Positions 26,577 to 35,340 of a DNA stretch of 64,000 bases are shown here, one piece after another. Source of the DNA: Rhizobiales bacterium YIM 77505. Lineage in GTDB: Bacteria > Pseudomonadota > Alphaproteobacteria > Rhizobiales > Beijerinckiaceae. Location of the stretch: positions 558,001 to 622,000 of the forward strand of contig JQNH01000001.1 in NCBI GenBank assembly GCA_000745135.1, given 5' to 3'. The position numbers and the translations under genes are program-made. Under the pieces are notes generated by a model. The model was not told where the DNA came from and did no database searches. It saw only the letters and a list, made by a program, of their open reading frames with translations. Position 1 is the first letter of the stretch, and each line of letters starts with the position of its first letter.

Positions 26577-29069
26577 TCAAAGTCTCGCCGTGCGGAGACG
26601 GAGGGCGTTGCCGACCACGCTGATCGAGGAGAGTGCCATGGCCGCGGCTGCGATGATCGGCGACAGCAGGATGCCGAAGAATGGGTAGAGCAGGCCCGCC
26701 GCCACCGGAACACCTAGGGCGTTGTAGATGAACGCGAAGAAGAGGTTCTGCCGGATGTTGCTCATCGTCGCCTCCGAGAGACGGCGCGCCCGCACGATGC
26801 CTGTGAGGTCACCTCGCAGCAGGGTAACGCCTGCGCTCTCCATGGCTACATCCGTGCCCGTGCCCATCGCGATGCCGACATCCGCCGCGGCGAGGGCCGG
26901 GGCATCGTTGACGCCGTCGCCCGCCATAGCCACGACGCGGCCCTGCGCCTTGTAGCGCTGCACAACCGCGCTCTTCTGGTCGGGCAGGACCTCGGCCTCC
27001 ACCTCCTCGATGCCGAGCTGGCGCGCCACGGCCTTTGCGGTCGTCCAGTTGTCGCCGGTGAGCATGACGACACGGATGCCCTCGGCCTTAAGCCCGGCGA
27101 GCGCCTCAGGCGTCGAGGCCTTCACCGGGTCGGCGATAGCGATAGCGCCGGCCACTCTCCTATCCACGCCGGCGAAAATGGCTGTAGCGCCGTCGGCGCG
27201 AAGCCTATCCGCCTGCTCTGCGAGGGGTGACGCGTCAATCCCTTGCTCCCTCAGGAAGGAGGCGTTGCCGAGCACGATCTTATGGCCCTCCACGGTGCCG
27301 AGAGCGCCCTTGCCGGTGGGAGAGTCGAACTCGGTCACGGGCGCGGTCGCGATGCGCCGCTTCTTCGCAGCTGCGACGATGGCGACTGCGAGAGGATGCT
27401 CGCTGGCGCGCTCGACGCTGGCTGAGAGCCGCAGCACCTCGGCCTCCGAAAAGCCCGGGGCCGGAACGAGTGCCGTCACGGCGGGCTTGCCCTCCGTAAG
27501 GGTGCCGGTCTTGTCGACGACCAGCGTGTCGACCTTCTCCATGTGCTCAAGAGCCTCCGCGTTCTTGATGAGGACCCCGGCCTGGGCGCCGCGGCCGACG
27601 CCGACCATGATAGACATGGGCGTGGCGAGGCCGAGCGCGCATGGGCAGGCGATGATCAGGACGGCCACGGCGGCGACAAGGCCGTAGGAGAAGCGCGGCT
27701 CCGGTCCCCAGACGCCCCAGGCGGCGAAAGCCAGCAGGGCGATAACGATCACCGCCGGCACGAAGTAACCTGAAACCTGGTCGGCGAGGCGCTGGATCGG
27801 AGCGCGGCTGCGCTGCGCCTCGGCGACAAGCTGCACGATTTGCGACAGCATGGTGTCGCGCCCGACCTTGCGCGCCTCAATGACGAGAGCGCCGCTCTGG
27901 TTCATGGTGCCGCCGATGACCGTCGAGCCAACTTCCTTCGTGACCGGCATCGACTCGCCCGTCACCATCGACTCGTCGACCGCGCTGCGGCCTTCCAGGA
28001 CGGCGCCGTCCACGGGCACCTTTTCGCCCGGGCGCACGCGCAGGCGGTCGCCGACATGCACCGTATCGAGCTGCACCTCCTCTTCGGTCCCGTCCGCGTG
28101 GACGCGGCGTGCGGTCTTTGGCGCAAGGTCGAGGAGGGCGCGGATGGCGCCGCTCGTGCTCTCTCGCGCACGCAGCTCGAGCACCTGCCCAAGAAGGACG
28201 AGGACCGTGATGACGGCTGCGGCCTCGAAGTAGACGGCGACCGCCCCCTGCGGGCCGCGGAACGCGGCCGGGAAGATCCCAGGCGCGAGCGTGGCGACCA
28301 CGCTGTAGACCCAGGCCACCCCCGTCCCCATGGCGATCAGCGTGAACATGTTCAGGTTGCGCGTGACAAGCGACTGCCAGCCGCGCGCGAAGAAGGGCCA
28401 GCCGCACCACAGCACCACCGGCGTCGCCAGCACCAGTTGAACCCAGTTCGACGTTTGTTGGGAGATCAGATGATTAAGGCCGGTCAGGTGGCCGCCCATT
28501 TCCAGCGCAACGACGGGCAGAGACAACACCAGCCCGATCCAGAACCGGCGCGTCATATCGACCAGCTCGTGGTTTGGCTCAGCTTCAAGGCTGACCAGCA
28601 CGGGTTCGAGCGCCATTCCGCAGATCGGGCAGGAGCCCGGGCCCACCTGCCGGATCTCCGGATGCATGGGGCAGGTGTAGATCGTGCCCTCCGGCACGGG
28701 CTCGGCCTTCGCCGCCGCTACCGCGGGATCGAGGTAACGCACAGGGTCGGCTAGGAACTTCTCGCGGCAGCCTGCCGAGCAGAAGTAGTACGGCTGGCCG
28801 TTGTGCTCCGCCCGGTGCTTGGTCGTGTGGGGGTCCACCCACATGCCGCAGACCGGGTCCTTGACGCGATGCTCGGCCTCGTTGGGAGCGGCGCTCCCGC
28901 CATGATCATAGCGATTGTGGTCGTGATGCCCGTGATGGTGGTCGTGGCCGTGAGGCACGCCGTGGCCGTCCCCATCGCGAGTTGCAGAACCACCTCCGCA
29001 GCACGAGGCTCCGGGCGCATTCGGCTTCTCGTGTGCGTGCCGGGAATGAATGGTTTTGTTGTCGGCCAT
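26577..29069 (-). CDS. copA: Copper-exporting P1B-type ATPase
   Basis: Pumps Cu(I) out of the cytoplasm. From ATG 29069 (ribosome binding site ggaggc) it has 830 residues. The N-terminus is not a classic HMA domain: it has a His-rich leader ([12 protein letters not shown]), a YHS domain ([20 protein letters not shown]) and a heavy-metal-binding domain ([20 protein letters not shown]). Then follow the membrane CPC motif [13 protein letters not shown], phosphorylation site [15 protein letters not shown] and [21 protein letters not shown] start at 29096 would leave almost no leader after the CueR-type promoter. It is divergent from cueR. Confidence 0.95.
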   Translation of the reverse strand: MADNKTIHSRHAHEKPNAPGASCCGGGSATRDGDGHGVPHGHDHHHGHHDHNRYDHGGSAAPNEAEHRVKDPVCGMWVDPHTTKHRAEHNGQPYYFCSAGCREKFLADPVRYLDPAVAAAKAEPVPEGTIYTCPMHPEIRQVGPGSCPICGMALEPVLVSLEAEPNHELVDMTRRFWIGLVLSLPVVALEMGGHLTGLNHLISQQTSNWVQLVLATPVVLWCGWPFFARGWQSLVTRNLNMFTLIAMGTGVAWVYSVVATLAPGIFPAAFRGPQGAVAVYFEAAAVITVLVLLGQVLELRARESTSGAIRALLDLAPKTARRVHADGTEEEVQLDTVHVGDRLRVRPGEKVPVDGAVLEGRSAVDESMVTGESMPVTKEVGSTVIGGTMNQSGALVIEARKVGRDTMLSQIVQLVAEAQRSRAPIQRLADQVSGYFVPAVIVIALLAFAAWGVWGPEPRFSYGLVAAVAVLIIACPCALGLATPMSIMVGVGRGAQAGVLIKNAEALEHMEKVDTLVVDKTGTLTEGKPAVTALVPAPGFSEAEVLRLSASVERASEHPLAVAIVAAAKKRRIATAPVTEFDSPTGKGALGTVEGHKIVLGNASFLREQGIDASPLAEQADRLRADGATAIFAGVDRRVAGAIAIADPVKASTPEALAGLKAEGIRVVMLTGDNWTTAKAVARQLGIEEVEAEVLPDQKSAVVQRYKAQGRVVAMAGDGVNDAPALAAADVGIAMGTGTDVAMESAGVTLLRGDLTGIVRARRLSEATMSNIRQNLFFAFIYNALGVPVAAGLLYPFFGILLSPIIAAAAMALSSISVVGNALRLRTARL

Positions 29070-29108
29070 CACGGCCTCCTCGAACGTCGGTCTCACCTGA
29101 TGTGGATT

Positions 29109-29139
29109 GCCTTACACCTTCCCACAATGGTAAGGTCAA
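29109..29139 (-). promoter_or_regulatory. CueR/MerR-type copper promoter 3 (copA)
   Basis: On the minus strand TTGACC (29139-29134) and TAAGGC (29114-29109) are 19 bp apart and enclose the dyad ACCTTACCA, 3 bp, TGGGAAGGT (29116-29136). It is the third copy of the site seen at 9450 and 10312. It lies in the copA-cueR divergent spacer, so it should drive copA and place CueR close to its own gene. Confidence 0.87.
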
Positions 29140-29159
29140 ACCCTTTTTCGAGAGCAGCC

Positions 29160-29666
29160 ATGAACATCGGACAGGCTTCGAAGGCGTCGGGCGTTTCCGC
29201 CAAGATGATCCGCTATTACGAGAGCATCGACCTCATCCCGCGGTCGGCTCGCCGTGAGAGCGGCTATCGGGATTACGGCGCCTCCGACGTTCATCGGCTC
29301 GCCTTCATCCGCCGCGCGCGCGACCTAGGCTTTTCTATCGAGCAGATCAGGGATCTCCTTCGGCTGTGGAGCGACCGCCACCGCAGCAGCGCCGAGGTCA
29401 AGGCCATCGCCCTGGAGCACGTGACCGAGCTCAAGCAGCGTGCTCGGCAACTTGATGATATGGCGGAGGCCCTGAGGCATCTCGCCTCCGCTTGCGAAGG
29501 GAACAGCCGTCCCGAGTGCCCGATCATCAAAGGCTTGGAAGGTGAGATCCCGCTTGACCTCCACTGCGTCGCAGGCGCGGCGCCCAAGCCGCGGATGGGG
29601 AACGGTAGCGGTGGACAGAAGCCGAGGTCTGCGACTCGGCAGAGGCACCGCGCAGCCAACGCGTGA
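29160..29666 (+). CDS. cueR: MerR-family copper-responsive regulator CueR
   Basis: A 168-residue activator that twists promoters with 19-bp spacers when Cu(I) or Ag(I) is bound. The DNA-binding domain starts MNIGQASKASGVSAKMIRYYES and continues LIPRSARRESGYRDYGASD. The dimer helix precedes a metal loop with two Cys seven residues apart, CEGNSRPEC then PIIKGL, as in CueR. The C-terminal tail of about 35 residues is longer than usual and basic. The ATG at 29160 is 20 bp from the operator on the divergent side. Confidence 0.93.
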   Translation: MNIGQASKASGVSAKMIRYYESIDLIPRSARRESGYRDYGASDVHRLAFIRRARDLGFSIEQIRDLLRLWSDRHRSSAEVKAIALEHVTELKQRARQLDDMAEALRHLASACEGNSRPECPIIKGLEGEIPLDLHCVAGAAPKPRMGNGSGGQKPRSATRQRHRAANA

Positions 29667-29682
29667 CATCCCGGATCGCGAA

Positions 29683-30180
29683 ATGTCCCTAGGACTAAGC
29701 CTCCGGCTGGCCATCATCTTCGCCGGCTTGAACCTCGGATGGGAGGCTCTCCAGCTTCCGCTCTACACCATCTGGTGGTCGGAACCGTGGCCGCCGATTA
29801 TCTTCGCCCTCCTTCACTGCACGTTGGGCGACCTTATGATCGGCTCTGTTGCCCTTGCTCTGGCGCTCAGCACCGTCGGCCAAGGCTGGGCCACGGACGG
29901 TTGGGCGCGCAGGCGAGTCGCAATCGTGACCACCATTCTTGGGATGGCCTATACGGTCTGTAGCGAGTGGCTGAATGTCGAAATCCGCCAGAGCTGGGCT
30001 TATACCGAGCTCATGCCGCGGATTCCGCCGCTCGGTACGGGTCTTGCGCCCATGTTGCAATGGCTGCTGCTCCCCGGACTCGCGCTGAGCATCGCGACCA
30101 AGATGGATCAAACGAGCCCGACAAGCCGACCGACAAAGGCGAGAGCACCGACAGCGAGCAGCACCCAACACAGCCAGTAG
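29683..30180 (+). CDS. Hypothetical inner-membrane protein near cueR
   Basis: A 165-residue protein with about four hydrophobic helices (LRLAIIFAGLNLGWEALQLP, FALLHCTLGDLMIGSVALAL, VAIVTTILGMAYTVCSEWL and a final one near residue 130) and a polar C-terminus. It follows cueR by 16 bp and may be co-transcribed. The family was not recognised with certainty. Its 3' end overlaps the convergent gene at 30108. Confidence 0.6.
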   Translation: MSLGLSLRLAIIFAGLNLGWEALQLPLYTIWWSEPWPPIIFALLHCTLGDLMIGSVALALALSTVGQGWATDGWARRRVAIVTTILGMAYTVCSEWLNVEIRQSWAYTELMPRIPPLGTGLAPMLQWLLLPGLALSIATKMDQTSPTSRPTKARAPTASSTQHSQ

Positions 30181-30425
30181 AAAAGGGCGGACCACCACGG
30201 GTCCTCAGCAGCCGAGTCTTGCTCGATTCGGTGCTTGTCGTACATGCCCCAACCATGGACGAGGGCGCCGATGACCAAGGCCCACCCGCCGAACCCGGCC
30301 AAGGGATCGACAAAAACAATGCCGATGCCGAGGACCAGGGCGCCGACCCCTGAGGTCAGTTCCGCCGCTCGCTTCCGTCGATTGCTCCTGGAGCTAAGCG
30401 CGGTCGTGCTCACGATGCTTACCAC
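30108..30425 (-). CDS. Hypothetical small membrane protein
   Basis: A 105-residue protein, probably from GTG 30425, with two or three helices (GVGALVLGIGIVFVDPL, GWALVIGALVHGWGMY, ALFYWLCWVLLAVGALAFVG). It overlaps the DUF2933-like gene upstream by 32 bp and the convergent gene at its 3' end by 73 bp. Proteins of this kind often accompany DUF2933 in metal-resistance islands. The function is unknown. Confidence 0.55.
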   Translation of the reverse strand: MVSIVSTTALSSRSNRRKRAAELTSGVGALVLGIGIVFVDPLAGFGGWALVIGALVHGWGMYDKHRIEQDSAAEDPWWSALFYWLCWVLLAVGALAFVGRLVGLV

Positions 30426-30633
30426 CGTGCCCTCCGTGCCCGAACAGGTGCATGAGCGGACAGAGGAGCAGCAGGAGATACGGGGCGGCGCTAAGGATGT
30501 GGCCGGAGTGCGTGGCGAAAAGATATACGCCGATAGCCGCCGAGAGGATAGTAAGCGCCCATCCGAGTGGCGTACGCAGGAGCTGCGAACGCCAGTTCAA
30601 TCGAACATCCGCTACAGGTTTCGAACTATTCAT
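30394..30633 (-). CDS. DUF2933-family small membrane protein
   Basis: A 79-residue protein with two helices (LGWALTILSAAIGVYLFATH and APYLLLLLCPLMHLFGHGG) ending in a His/Gly tail HGGHGGKHREHDRA. The LLLLLCPLMHLF segment followed by the His-rich tail is the DUF2933 hallmark. These proteins are common in copper and heavy-metal islands. A plausible ribosome binding site (ggagag) precedes the ATG. Confidence 0.75.
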   Translation of the reverse strand: MNSSKPVADVRLNWRSQLLRTPLGWALTILSAAIGVYLFATHSGHILSAAPYLLLLLCPLMHLFGHGGHGGKHREHDRA

Positions 30634-30691
30634 AGTTCTCTCCCAGGCGACTCAGTTTGGACCGATCGGGCAAGCTCTACCTTGAGCCAAG

Positions 30692-30874
30692 TCAATCTCG
30701 GATAGTGCTGGCTGCCTCTAGGCACCCACGTACGAACCCGCGCGAGACCAACGCCTCCGTTCTTTCGATGCGTCTTTCCATCTCGTAAAGATCGGCCAGC
30801 GCATTTCCGATGGCGCGCTCGAGCGCCAGCAGAGCATCGCCGTTTGCGTCGTCCAGATATGCCCGCGCGATCAC
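30692..30874 (-). CDS. Small hypothetical protein
   Basis: A 60-residue, mostly helical, charged protein (ALLALERAIGNALADLYEME, then TEALVSRGFVRGCLE). The composition is protein-like and resembles short uncharacterised alphaproteobacterial proteins with an RLVSRGYVRG-type ending, but there is no firm family. The surrounding 30634-31162 holds nothing else recognisable. Confidence 0.35.
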   Translation of the reverse strand: MIARAYLDDANGDALLALERAIGNALADLYEMERRIERTEALVSRGFVRGCLEAASTIRD

Positions 30875-31162
30875 GTCGATCCGGGGGTGAGGGGGCGTAA
30901 CAGGTTCATCAGACGAGTGCTTCGCCCGTATTTGGGCTCGCCCTCACGAGGCCAAACTTTGCATTTTCGGTTCCCGATCTCGAAGGCCATTTTCGGCTGG
31001 TTCATGCCGGTAGGTTGGGGTCTACGCGCCTTTAGAGAAGCCAATGCTGCCTCAGCGCTCCGGCTCTGCTGAGAGAGCGCGGCTCAGGTCCAGTCTCTCC
31101 AGTTGCTCCTGATTTGTGGTCGAGCGTCAGTCCGCTCCGTCGAGCAACACGGAGCATCGCCG

Positions 31163-31894
31163 ATGGCCCGCAAGCCTCATCCCGCTGACGACTTCAACGC
31201 CAGCATCGTCGCGAATGCGACCGCCTGGTCCGCTTTCACGCAGGCGGGTGGCCGGATCACCCGTCATTTCCAGAGCCGGGAGGACGCGCGTCAGGCGGCA
31301 CAGGTGATGGCCGACGGCTTCCGCCGACCGGCGCTGGTCTACGCCATCGACGCCCAGGGCCGCTCCGCCGTTGCCGACACGATCCAGCCCAGCAGCAAAC
31401 ACGAGAAGGAGAGGACCATGACCCAGACGTTCGCCAAGCGCTTCAACGCCCAGCGCGCCGCCCGCAAGGCGCTCGGGGCAGAGGCGCAGGAGGGGACACA
31501 TTTCCGCACCAGCAAGGTCGAGGGCGGGTTCATCTGGGAGCCGATCGTCTCCGAGCCTGCGAAGATCAAGGCGCCCCCACGCGGTAAGACGAGGAAGTCT
31601 GAAGGGAAGGTCAGCGCAGGCGGCACATCGACGGGGAAGCGGGCCGCAATCGAAGAGGCCGCACGGAAGGGCCAGCTGCCAACTCCGCCGGATTTCTCGG
31701 CTGCAACGCACGCCCGTTTCCGGGCGAAGCTCGCGAAGCTCATCGCCCTGGTTGGAGCTGGCGATCTCGTGGGCCTGAAGGCGTTCGCGATCAACCCGGT
31801 CTCGACCAGCCCGCGGGCGATGGCGCGCTACCGCGATCTGGCGGTCATCGCCATCGAAGCGCACAAAGCCGCCAGCGCGGGACGACACCGCTAG
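31163..31894 (+). CDS. Hypothetical accessory protein, stop codon supplied by IS630
   Basis: A 243-residue soluble protein from ATG 31163 (ggagc at 31151). The first half has ITRHFQSREDARQAAQVMADGF and LVYAIDAQGRSAVADTI, a motif seen in plasmid and island proteins of alphaproteobacteria. The second begins with an internal MTQTFAKRFNAQRAARKALG and contains HFRTSKVEGGFIWEPIVSE and a basic C-terminal helix. The two parts may be fused small proteins. No function is assigned. IS630 copy 2 is inserted exactly in its stop codon without changing the protein. Confidence 0.65.
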   Translation: MARKPHPADDFNASIVANATAWSAFTQAGGRITRHFQSREDARQAAQVMADGFRRPALVYAIDAQGRSAVADTIQPSSKHEKERTMTQTFAKRFNAQRAARKALGAEAQEGTHFRTSKVEGGFIWEPIVSEPAKIKAPPRGKTRKSEGKVSAGGTSTGKRAAIEEAARKGQLPTPPDFSAATHARFRAKLAKLIALVGAGDLVGLKAFAINPVSTSPRAMARYRDLAVIAIEAHKAASAGRHR

Positions 31895-31977
31895 AGCGCG
31901 CTTCGGTTTAGCGGAATTGGATTCCGTTTGAGGTCGGGGTGTGATTCAAGATCTGTGCTGGGGGAGGCCAGCATTGG

Positions 31978-32352
31978 ATGACACGACCCTACTCTGAGGA
32001 TTTGCGCGAACGGGCTGTGGCCCGCTACGAGGCGGGCGCGACGACGCGGGCGGTGGCGGCGGCGCTCAGGATCAGCCCGTCCTGCATCTCGAAGTGGATG
32101 AAGCGCAAGCGCGAGACGGGCTCGCTGGCGCCCGACCAAGTCGGCGGCCACAAGAAACCCAAGCTCCGCGGAGAGCTGGCCGAGTGGCTGCGCGAGCGCT
32201 GCCGGTCCGGACCGTTTACGACCCGCGGCTTGGTGATGGAACTGGCCGAACGCGGCATTAAGAGCGACCGCCGCGCCGTCTGGGTCTTCCTGCACGCCGA
32301 AGGACTGAGCTTCAAAAAAAACCGTGCTGCCGGCCGAGCAGACGCGGCCTGA
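31978..32352 (+). CDS. IS630 transposase, DNA-binding part (orfA, copy 2)
   Basis: The 124-residue paired helix-turn-helix half of the transposase, identical to orfA of copy 1. It ends after the A8 run at 32313-32320. Identity of the two copies points to recent transposition. Confidence 0.9.
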   Translation: MTRPYSEDLRERAVARYEAGATTRAVAAALRISPSCISKWMKRKRETGSLAPDQVGGHKKPKLRGELAEWLRERCRSGPFTTRGLVMELAERGIKSDRRAVWVFLHAEGLSFKKNRAAGRADAA

Positions 32353-32920
32353 CATCGCCCGCAGGCGGGCGCGCTGGAAGGCCCATCAGGGCCGCATCGA
32401 TGCAAGGCGGCTCGTCTTCATCGACGAGACATGGGTCAAGACCAATATGGCGCCCCTGCGAGGCTGGGGACCGCGCGGCCAGCGCCTTGCGGCCCGCGTG
32501 CCGCACGGCCACTGGAAGACGCTCACCTTCATCGCCGCGCTTCGCGCCGATCGCATCGATGCTCCCTGGATCATCGACGGCCCGATCAACGGCGAGCTGT
32601 TCACCCTCTATGTCGAGAAGGTGCTCGTTCCGACGCTCGCTCCGGGTGACGTCGTCGTCCTCGACAATCTCGGCAGCCACAAAGGGCAAGCCGCGCGACG
32701 CGCCGTCCGGGCCGCCGGCGCCCATCTTCTGTTCCTGCCCCCCTACAGCCCCGACCTGAACCCGATCGAGCAGCTCTTCGCCAAGCTCAAGCACCTGATC
32801 CGCAGGGCCGAAGCCCGCACCGTCGAGGCCACCTGGCGAAAGCTGGGCGACCTTCTCGAGCTCTTCCCACCCACGGAATGCGCCAACTACCTGACAAACG
32901 CCGGCTATGCTTCCGTCTAA
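32324..32920 (+). CDS. IS630 transposase, DDE catalytic part (orfB, copy 2)
   Basis: The 198-residue catalytic half, identical to orfB of copy 1, with FIDETW, VVVLDNLGSH and NPIEQLFAKLKH. It overlaps orfA by 29 bp in the +1 frame and probably depends on slippage at the A8 run. Confidence 0.9.
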   Translation: MLPAEQTRPDIARRRARWKAHQGRIDARRLVFIDETWVKTNMAPLRGWGPRGQRLAARVPHGHWKTLTFIAALRADRIDAPWIIDGPINGELFTLYVEKVLVPTLAPGDVVVLDNLGSHKGQAARRAVRAAGAHLLFLPPYSPDLNPIEQLFAKLKHLIRRAEARTVEATWRKLGDLLELFPPTECANYLTNAGYASV

Positions 32921-32943
32921 ACAGAGCGTGCTCTAACCTGAAA

Positions 32944-32987
32944 GGCATTCCCAGGAATGCCATGCGGCCCGAACCTCTCCGGGCCGC
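32944..32987 (+). terminator. Tandem hairpins after IS630 copy 2
   Basis: GGCATTCC/GGAATGCC (32944-32961) and GCGGCCCG/CGGGCCGC with an 8-nt loop (32964-32987) are perfect stems. Without the IS they would lie just after the stop codon of the gene at 31163 and look like its terminator. No U-tract follows. Confidence 0.5.
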
Positions 32988-33006
32988 GCTTCGCTCTGAT
33001 TACATC

Positions 33007-33057
33007 TCAGTTTGGGGCGTGGTGGTCCGCAGTTGGACTGGTGAGGAGCAACCTCAT
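33007..33057 (-). pseudogene. Stump of a toxin gene after the Phd antitoxin
   Basis: On minus, an ATG at 33057 overlaps the antitoxin stop (ATGA), the normal arrangement for a toxin partner. It encodes MRLLL, the usual first residues of PIN-domain toxins that pair with Phd antitoxins, then diverges (TSPTADHH) and stops after 16 residues. The rest of the toxin is missing. The reading is suggestive because only five residues match. Confidence 0.4.
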
Positions 33058-33323
33058 GCGCCGGGCGCTAGAGGACGAAGGAGGAGATCCTCTGGCAGGG
33101 GGTCGTCAAAGTCGTCAGGGATAGCCGGCACGATCTGTGCGATGCCATGCTTGGCCTTGAAGCGCTCGCCAGCGACAAGGTCCAGCCCGCCACGCGGGCG
33201 ATGTGGCACGAGGTTGAGGACAGGGCGGCCATTGCGAGTGATCACGACTGTCTCACCCTGCTCAACGTGGCGAGCGAGTTCGACGAAGCGCTTCTTGGCT
33301 TGGCTGATCGAGACAGTAATCAT
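33054..33323 (-). CDS. Phd/YefM-family antitoxin (orphan)
   Basis: An 89-residue protein from ATG 33323. MITVSISQAKKRFVELARHV followed by GETVVITRNGRPVLNLVPHR is the Phd/YefM DNA-binding fold, and the C-terminal tail (DDFDDPLPEDLLLRPLAPGA) is the usual disordered toxin-binding part. An in-frame extension to 33410 is possible, but the fold starts at 33323. No complete toxin gene follows; only a short stump overlaps its end. Confidence 0.85.
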   Translation of the reverse strand: MITVSISQAKKRFVELARHVEQGETVVITRNGRPVLNLVPHRPRGGLDLVAGERFKAKHGIAQIVPAIPDDFDDPLPEDLLLRPLAPGA

Positions 33324-33536
33324 GGTCGGAAAGAAAGCGGCTTCAGCGGAGGAGGGCTCGATTGCATCCCAGACACTCGCGAACCGCGTCAGCTCCTCCG
33401 AGCGAGGCACCGGACGCGATCGGGCAGGGTATGCCCATTTGGTTCCTCAACCCATTACGAAGGCCAGGGTTCACCCGAGCGCCCCAAACGTGCTATTCTT
33501 ACCAATAAGCGATCGATCAAACGAGAAGTGCGAACC

Positions 33537-33749
33537 ATGGCAGACACGGCTACGCTTTCAGCAAAATTCCAGATTTCGATTCCCAAGACAGTGCGGGAGG
33601 CGCAGCAATGGCGCGCGGGCCAGGAATTCGTTTTTATCCCAAAGGGTAAGGGAGTTCTTGTTATGCCAGTTCCGAAGCCTGAGGAGCTTCGGGGATTGGC
33701 AAAAGGGGCAAATCCAGAGGGATACCGCGACCGCTCCGATCGGTTCTAA
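33537..33749 (+). CDS. vapB: AbrB/MazE-type antitoxin (VapB)
   Basis: A 70-residue protein with a SpoVT-AbrB swapped-hairpin domain (ATLSAKFQISIPKTVREAQQ, then GQEFVFIPKGKGVLVMP) and a short C-terminal toxin-binding tail ending GYRDRSDRF. Its TAA stop overlaps the ATG of the PIN toxin (TAATG), so the two are co-translated. Antitoxin and complex normally repress their own promoter. Confidence 0.88.
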   Translation: MADTATLSAKFQISIPKTVREAQQWRAGQEFVFIPKGKGVLVMPVPKPEELRGLAKGANPEGYRDRSDRF

Positions 33750-34141
33750 TGCGCCTCGTCGATACCTCCGCCTGGATCGAGTGGCTCATTGATTCCGAGA
33801 CCGGAAAGGCAGTTGAGGCTGCGCTGCCTAAGCGAGACGAATGGCTCGTGCCGACGATCGTGCAGCTTGAGCTTGCGAAGTGGCTCACGCGTGAGGTTGG
33901 AGAGGACAAGGCCGACGAGGCGATCGCGTTCACCGAAAAATGCGTGGTGGTCGCTCTCGATACCAGGCTGGCGCTTGCGGCTGCTGAAGTCAGCGCGCGC
34001 CATAAGCTCGCGACTGCTGACGCCATCATCTACGCGACTGCCGAGGCCTATGGTGCTGACATCCTGACCTGCGACGTGCACTTTGAGGGCCTGCCCGGCG
34101 TGACGCTGATTGCCAAGGGTGGCGGTCAGACTCAACGGTAA
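33749..34141 (+). CDS. vapC: PIN-domain toxin VapC
   Basis: A 130-residue ribonuclease toxin. All four acidic PIN residues are visible: Asp in MRLVDTSAWIEW, Glu in IVQLELAKWL, Asp in LATADAIIYATA and Asp in ILTCDVHF. VapC enzymes cut tRNA or rRNA when not bound by VapB. The length is normal and the pair looks intact. The frameshifted higA starts 17 bp downstream. Confidence 0.92.
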   Translation: MRLVDTSAWIEWLIDSETGKAVEAALPKRDEWLVPTIVQLELAKWLTREVGEDKADEAIAFTEKCVVVALDTRLALAAAEVSARHKLATADAIIYATAEAYGADILTCDVHFEGLPGVTLIAKGGGQTQR

Positions 34142-34158
34142 CAGCGGGGAAAGATGCC

Positions 34159-34450
34159 GTGCCTGGGATCTCCCATCCCGGTCGCCTGCTCAGGCGCGAA
34201 CTGGCGGCTCGGAAGCTGAGTGCGAACCGGTTCGCACTCGATATCGGCGTCCCTTCGGGCCGGATCACCGATATCCTGAACGGCCGCCGCTCAATCGCTC
34301 CCGTGACGGCGGTGCGGTTCAGTCGTCACTTCGGTTAATCGCGCACAGTTTTGGCTCGACCTGGAAAGCCAGTATGACATTGCGGTCATTGAGCGAGACC
34401 GCGGCGAAGAGATCGCGAGACAGGTGCGACGGCCGGCGAATGTAGCGTGA
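34159..34450 (+). pseudogene. HigA-type antitoxin with a frameshift
   Basis: From GTG 34159 (cggggaaag upstream) the frame encodes an XRE helix-turn-helix of the HigA family: PGRLLRRELAARKLSANRFA, then VPSGRITDILNGRRSI. It stops at TAA 34336-34338. Reading on in the +1 frame restores the family's C-terminus, NRAQFWLDLESQYDIAVIER to a stop at 34448. A single extra T near 34335-34336 explains this. No HigB toxin gene is next to it. The IS481 fragment abuts its end. Confidence 0.78.
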
Positions 34451-34480
34451 GCGCTCGGTCGAGCGCGGCTCCGATGGGTG

Positions 34481-34987
34481 CTTCTCGTGCAGCTCGACGA
34501 AGGCGAACTTGCTCGTGCGATCGATGGCCACGAACAGGTAGAGCCGGCCGTCCTTGGTATGCACCTCGGCGATGTCGATGTGGAAGTAGCCGATCGGGTA
34601 AGCCTTGAAGCGGGAGCGCTTGGGCTTGTCCCCATCGGTGTCCGGCAGGCGGGCGATGCCGTGGCGCTGCAGGCAGCGGTGCAGCGATGAACGGGTGAGG
34701 TGCGGGATCGTGGCCTGCAGCGCGTAGAGGCAGTCGTCGAGCGGCAGCAGGGTATGCCGCCGGAAGGCAACGATGACCGCCTCCTCCTCGACGGACAACA
34801 CCGTCGAGCGGGGCTGCTTGGGGCCCATTGGCTCGTCCGTGACCGTCTGGCGCTTTCGCCATTTCTGAACGGTCGTGGGACTGATCCCATAGCGCTTGGC
34901 CAGCGCCCTCACGCTCTCTTCACGAGCTTGGATGGCGCGACGCACTGCCTCTGTCGTGGTAGCGCTGCCATGGACAACCTGGCCCAT
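34481..34987 (-). pseudogene. IS481-family transposase, truncated
   Basis: The frame from ATG 34987 has the IS481 N-terminal helix-turn-helix (RALAKRYGISPTTVQKWRKR) and the start of the DDE domain (GYFHIDIAEVHTKDGRLYLF, then AIDRTSKFAFVELHEK). Normal similarity stops at HEK near 34481; the frame then runs antisense through higA. The second Asp and the Glu of the catalytic triad are absent, so it is inactive. The element's outer end is probably near 35040, where it abuts IS256 sequence. Confidence 0.82.
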
Positions 34988-35040
34988 AGCGCATCCCTCT
35001 CAGCATGGCTCAGCGTAACACCACACCGCAGGACAAAACA

Positions 35041-35340
35041 TCTAAATCACCTCCGCGAGCGTCCACTCGGCCGTGCGCCAGGGGTCGAGAAAGAAGCGCA
35101 AGTAGCTGCCCCCTGCAGCTCGAGAATGGCGAGGTCGATGCGGGTCGACCGAGTATCGCGCAAGCGCTTGCGACAGCCATTGTGGTGGTTGAGCCGCTCG
35201 GGGCTGCTCACGCCGGCAGGGCGCTCCGGTTTAGCCTCGACCTCCATAACCTTCAGGGGCGGCCGCGACGGCCAGCATCTTGCGCACGAGGTCGGCATCG
35301 GTGGTCTTCTCGACGAGCGCGAGAAGGCCTATTCTGTCAT
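35041..35340 (-). pseudogene. IS256-family transposase remnant, multiply frameshifted
   Basis: Starting from an ATG at 35340, three frames in turn give parts of an IS256 (Mutator) transposase N-terminus: IGLLALVEKTTDADLVRKML, then SSPERLNHHNGCRKRLRDTR and TRIDLAILELQ, then GSYLRFFLDPWRTAEWTLAE. At least two indels and an early stop break it. It ends where the IS481 piece begins, suggesting IS481 inserted into it. Confidence 0.75.

Larger units (their letters stand above)
31894..32933 (+). mobile_element. IS630-family insertion sequence, copy 2
   Basis: A 1,040-bp element, identical in encoded proteins to copy 1 and in the opposite orientation, flanked by TA (31892-31893 and 32934-32935). Its first base completes a TAG stop for the upstream gene; the uninterrupted site would read TAA, so that protein is unchanged. 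With copy 1 it brackets about 9.1 kb containing copA and cueR. Confidence 0.93.

Noticed and set aside
30887-31072. 61-codon frame upstream of 31163
   Set aside because: No ribosome binding site, family features or coding bias.
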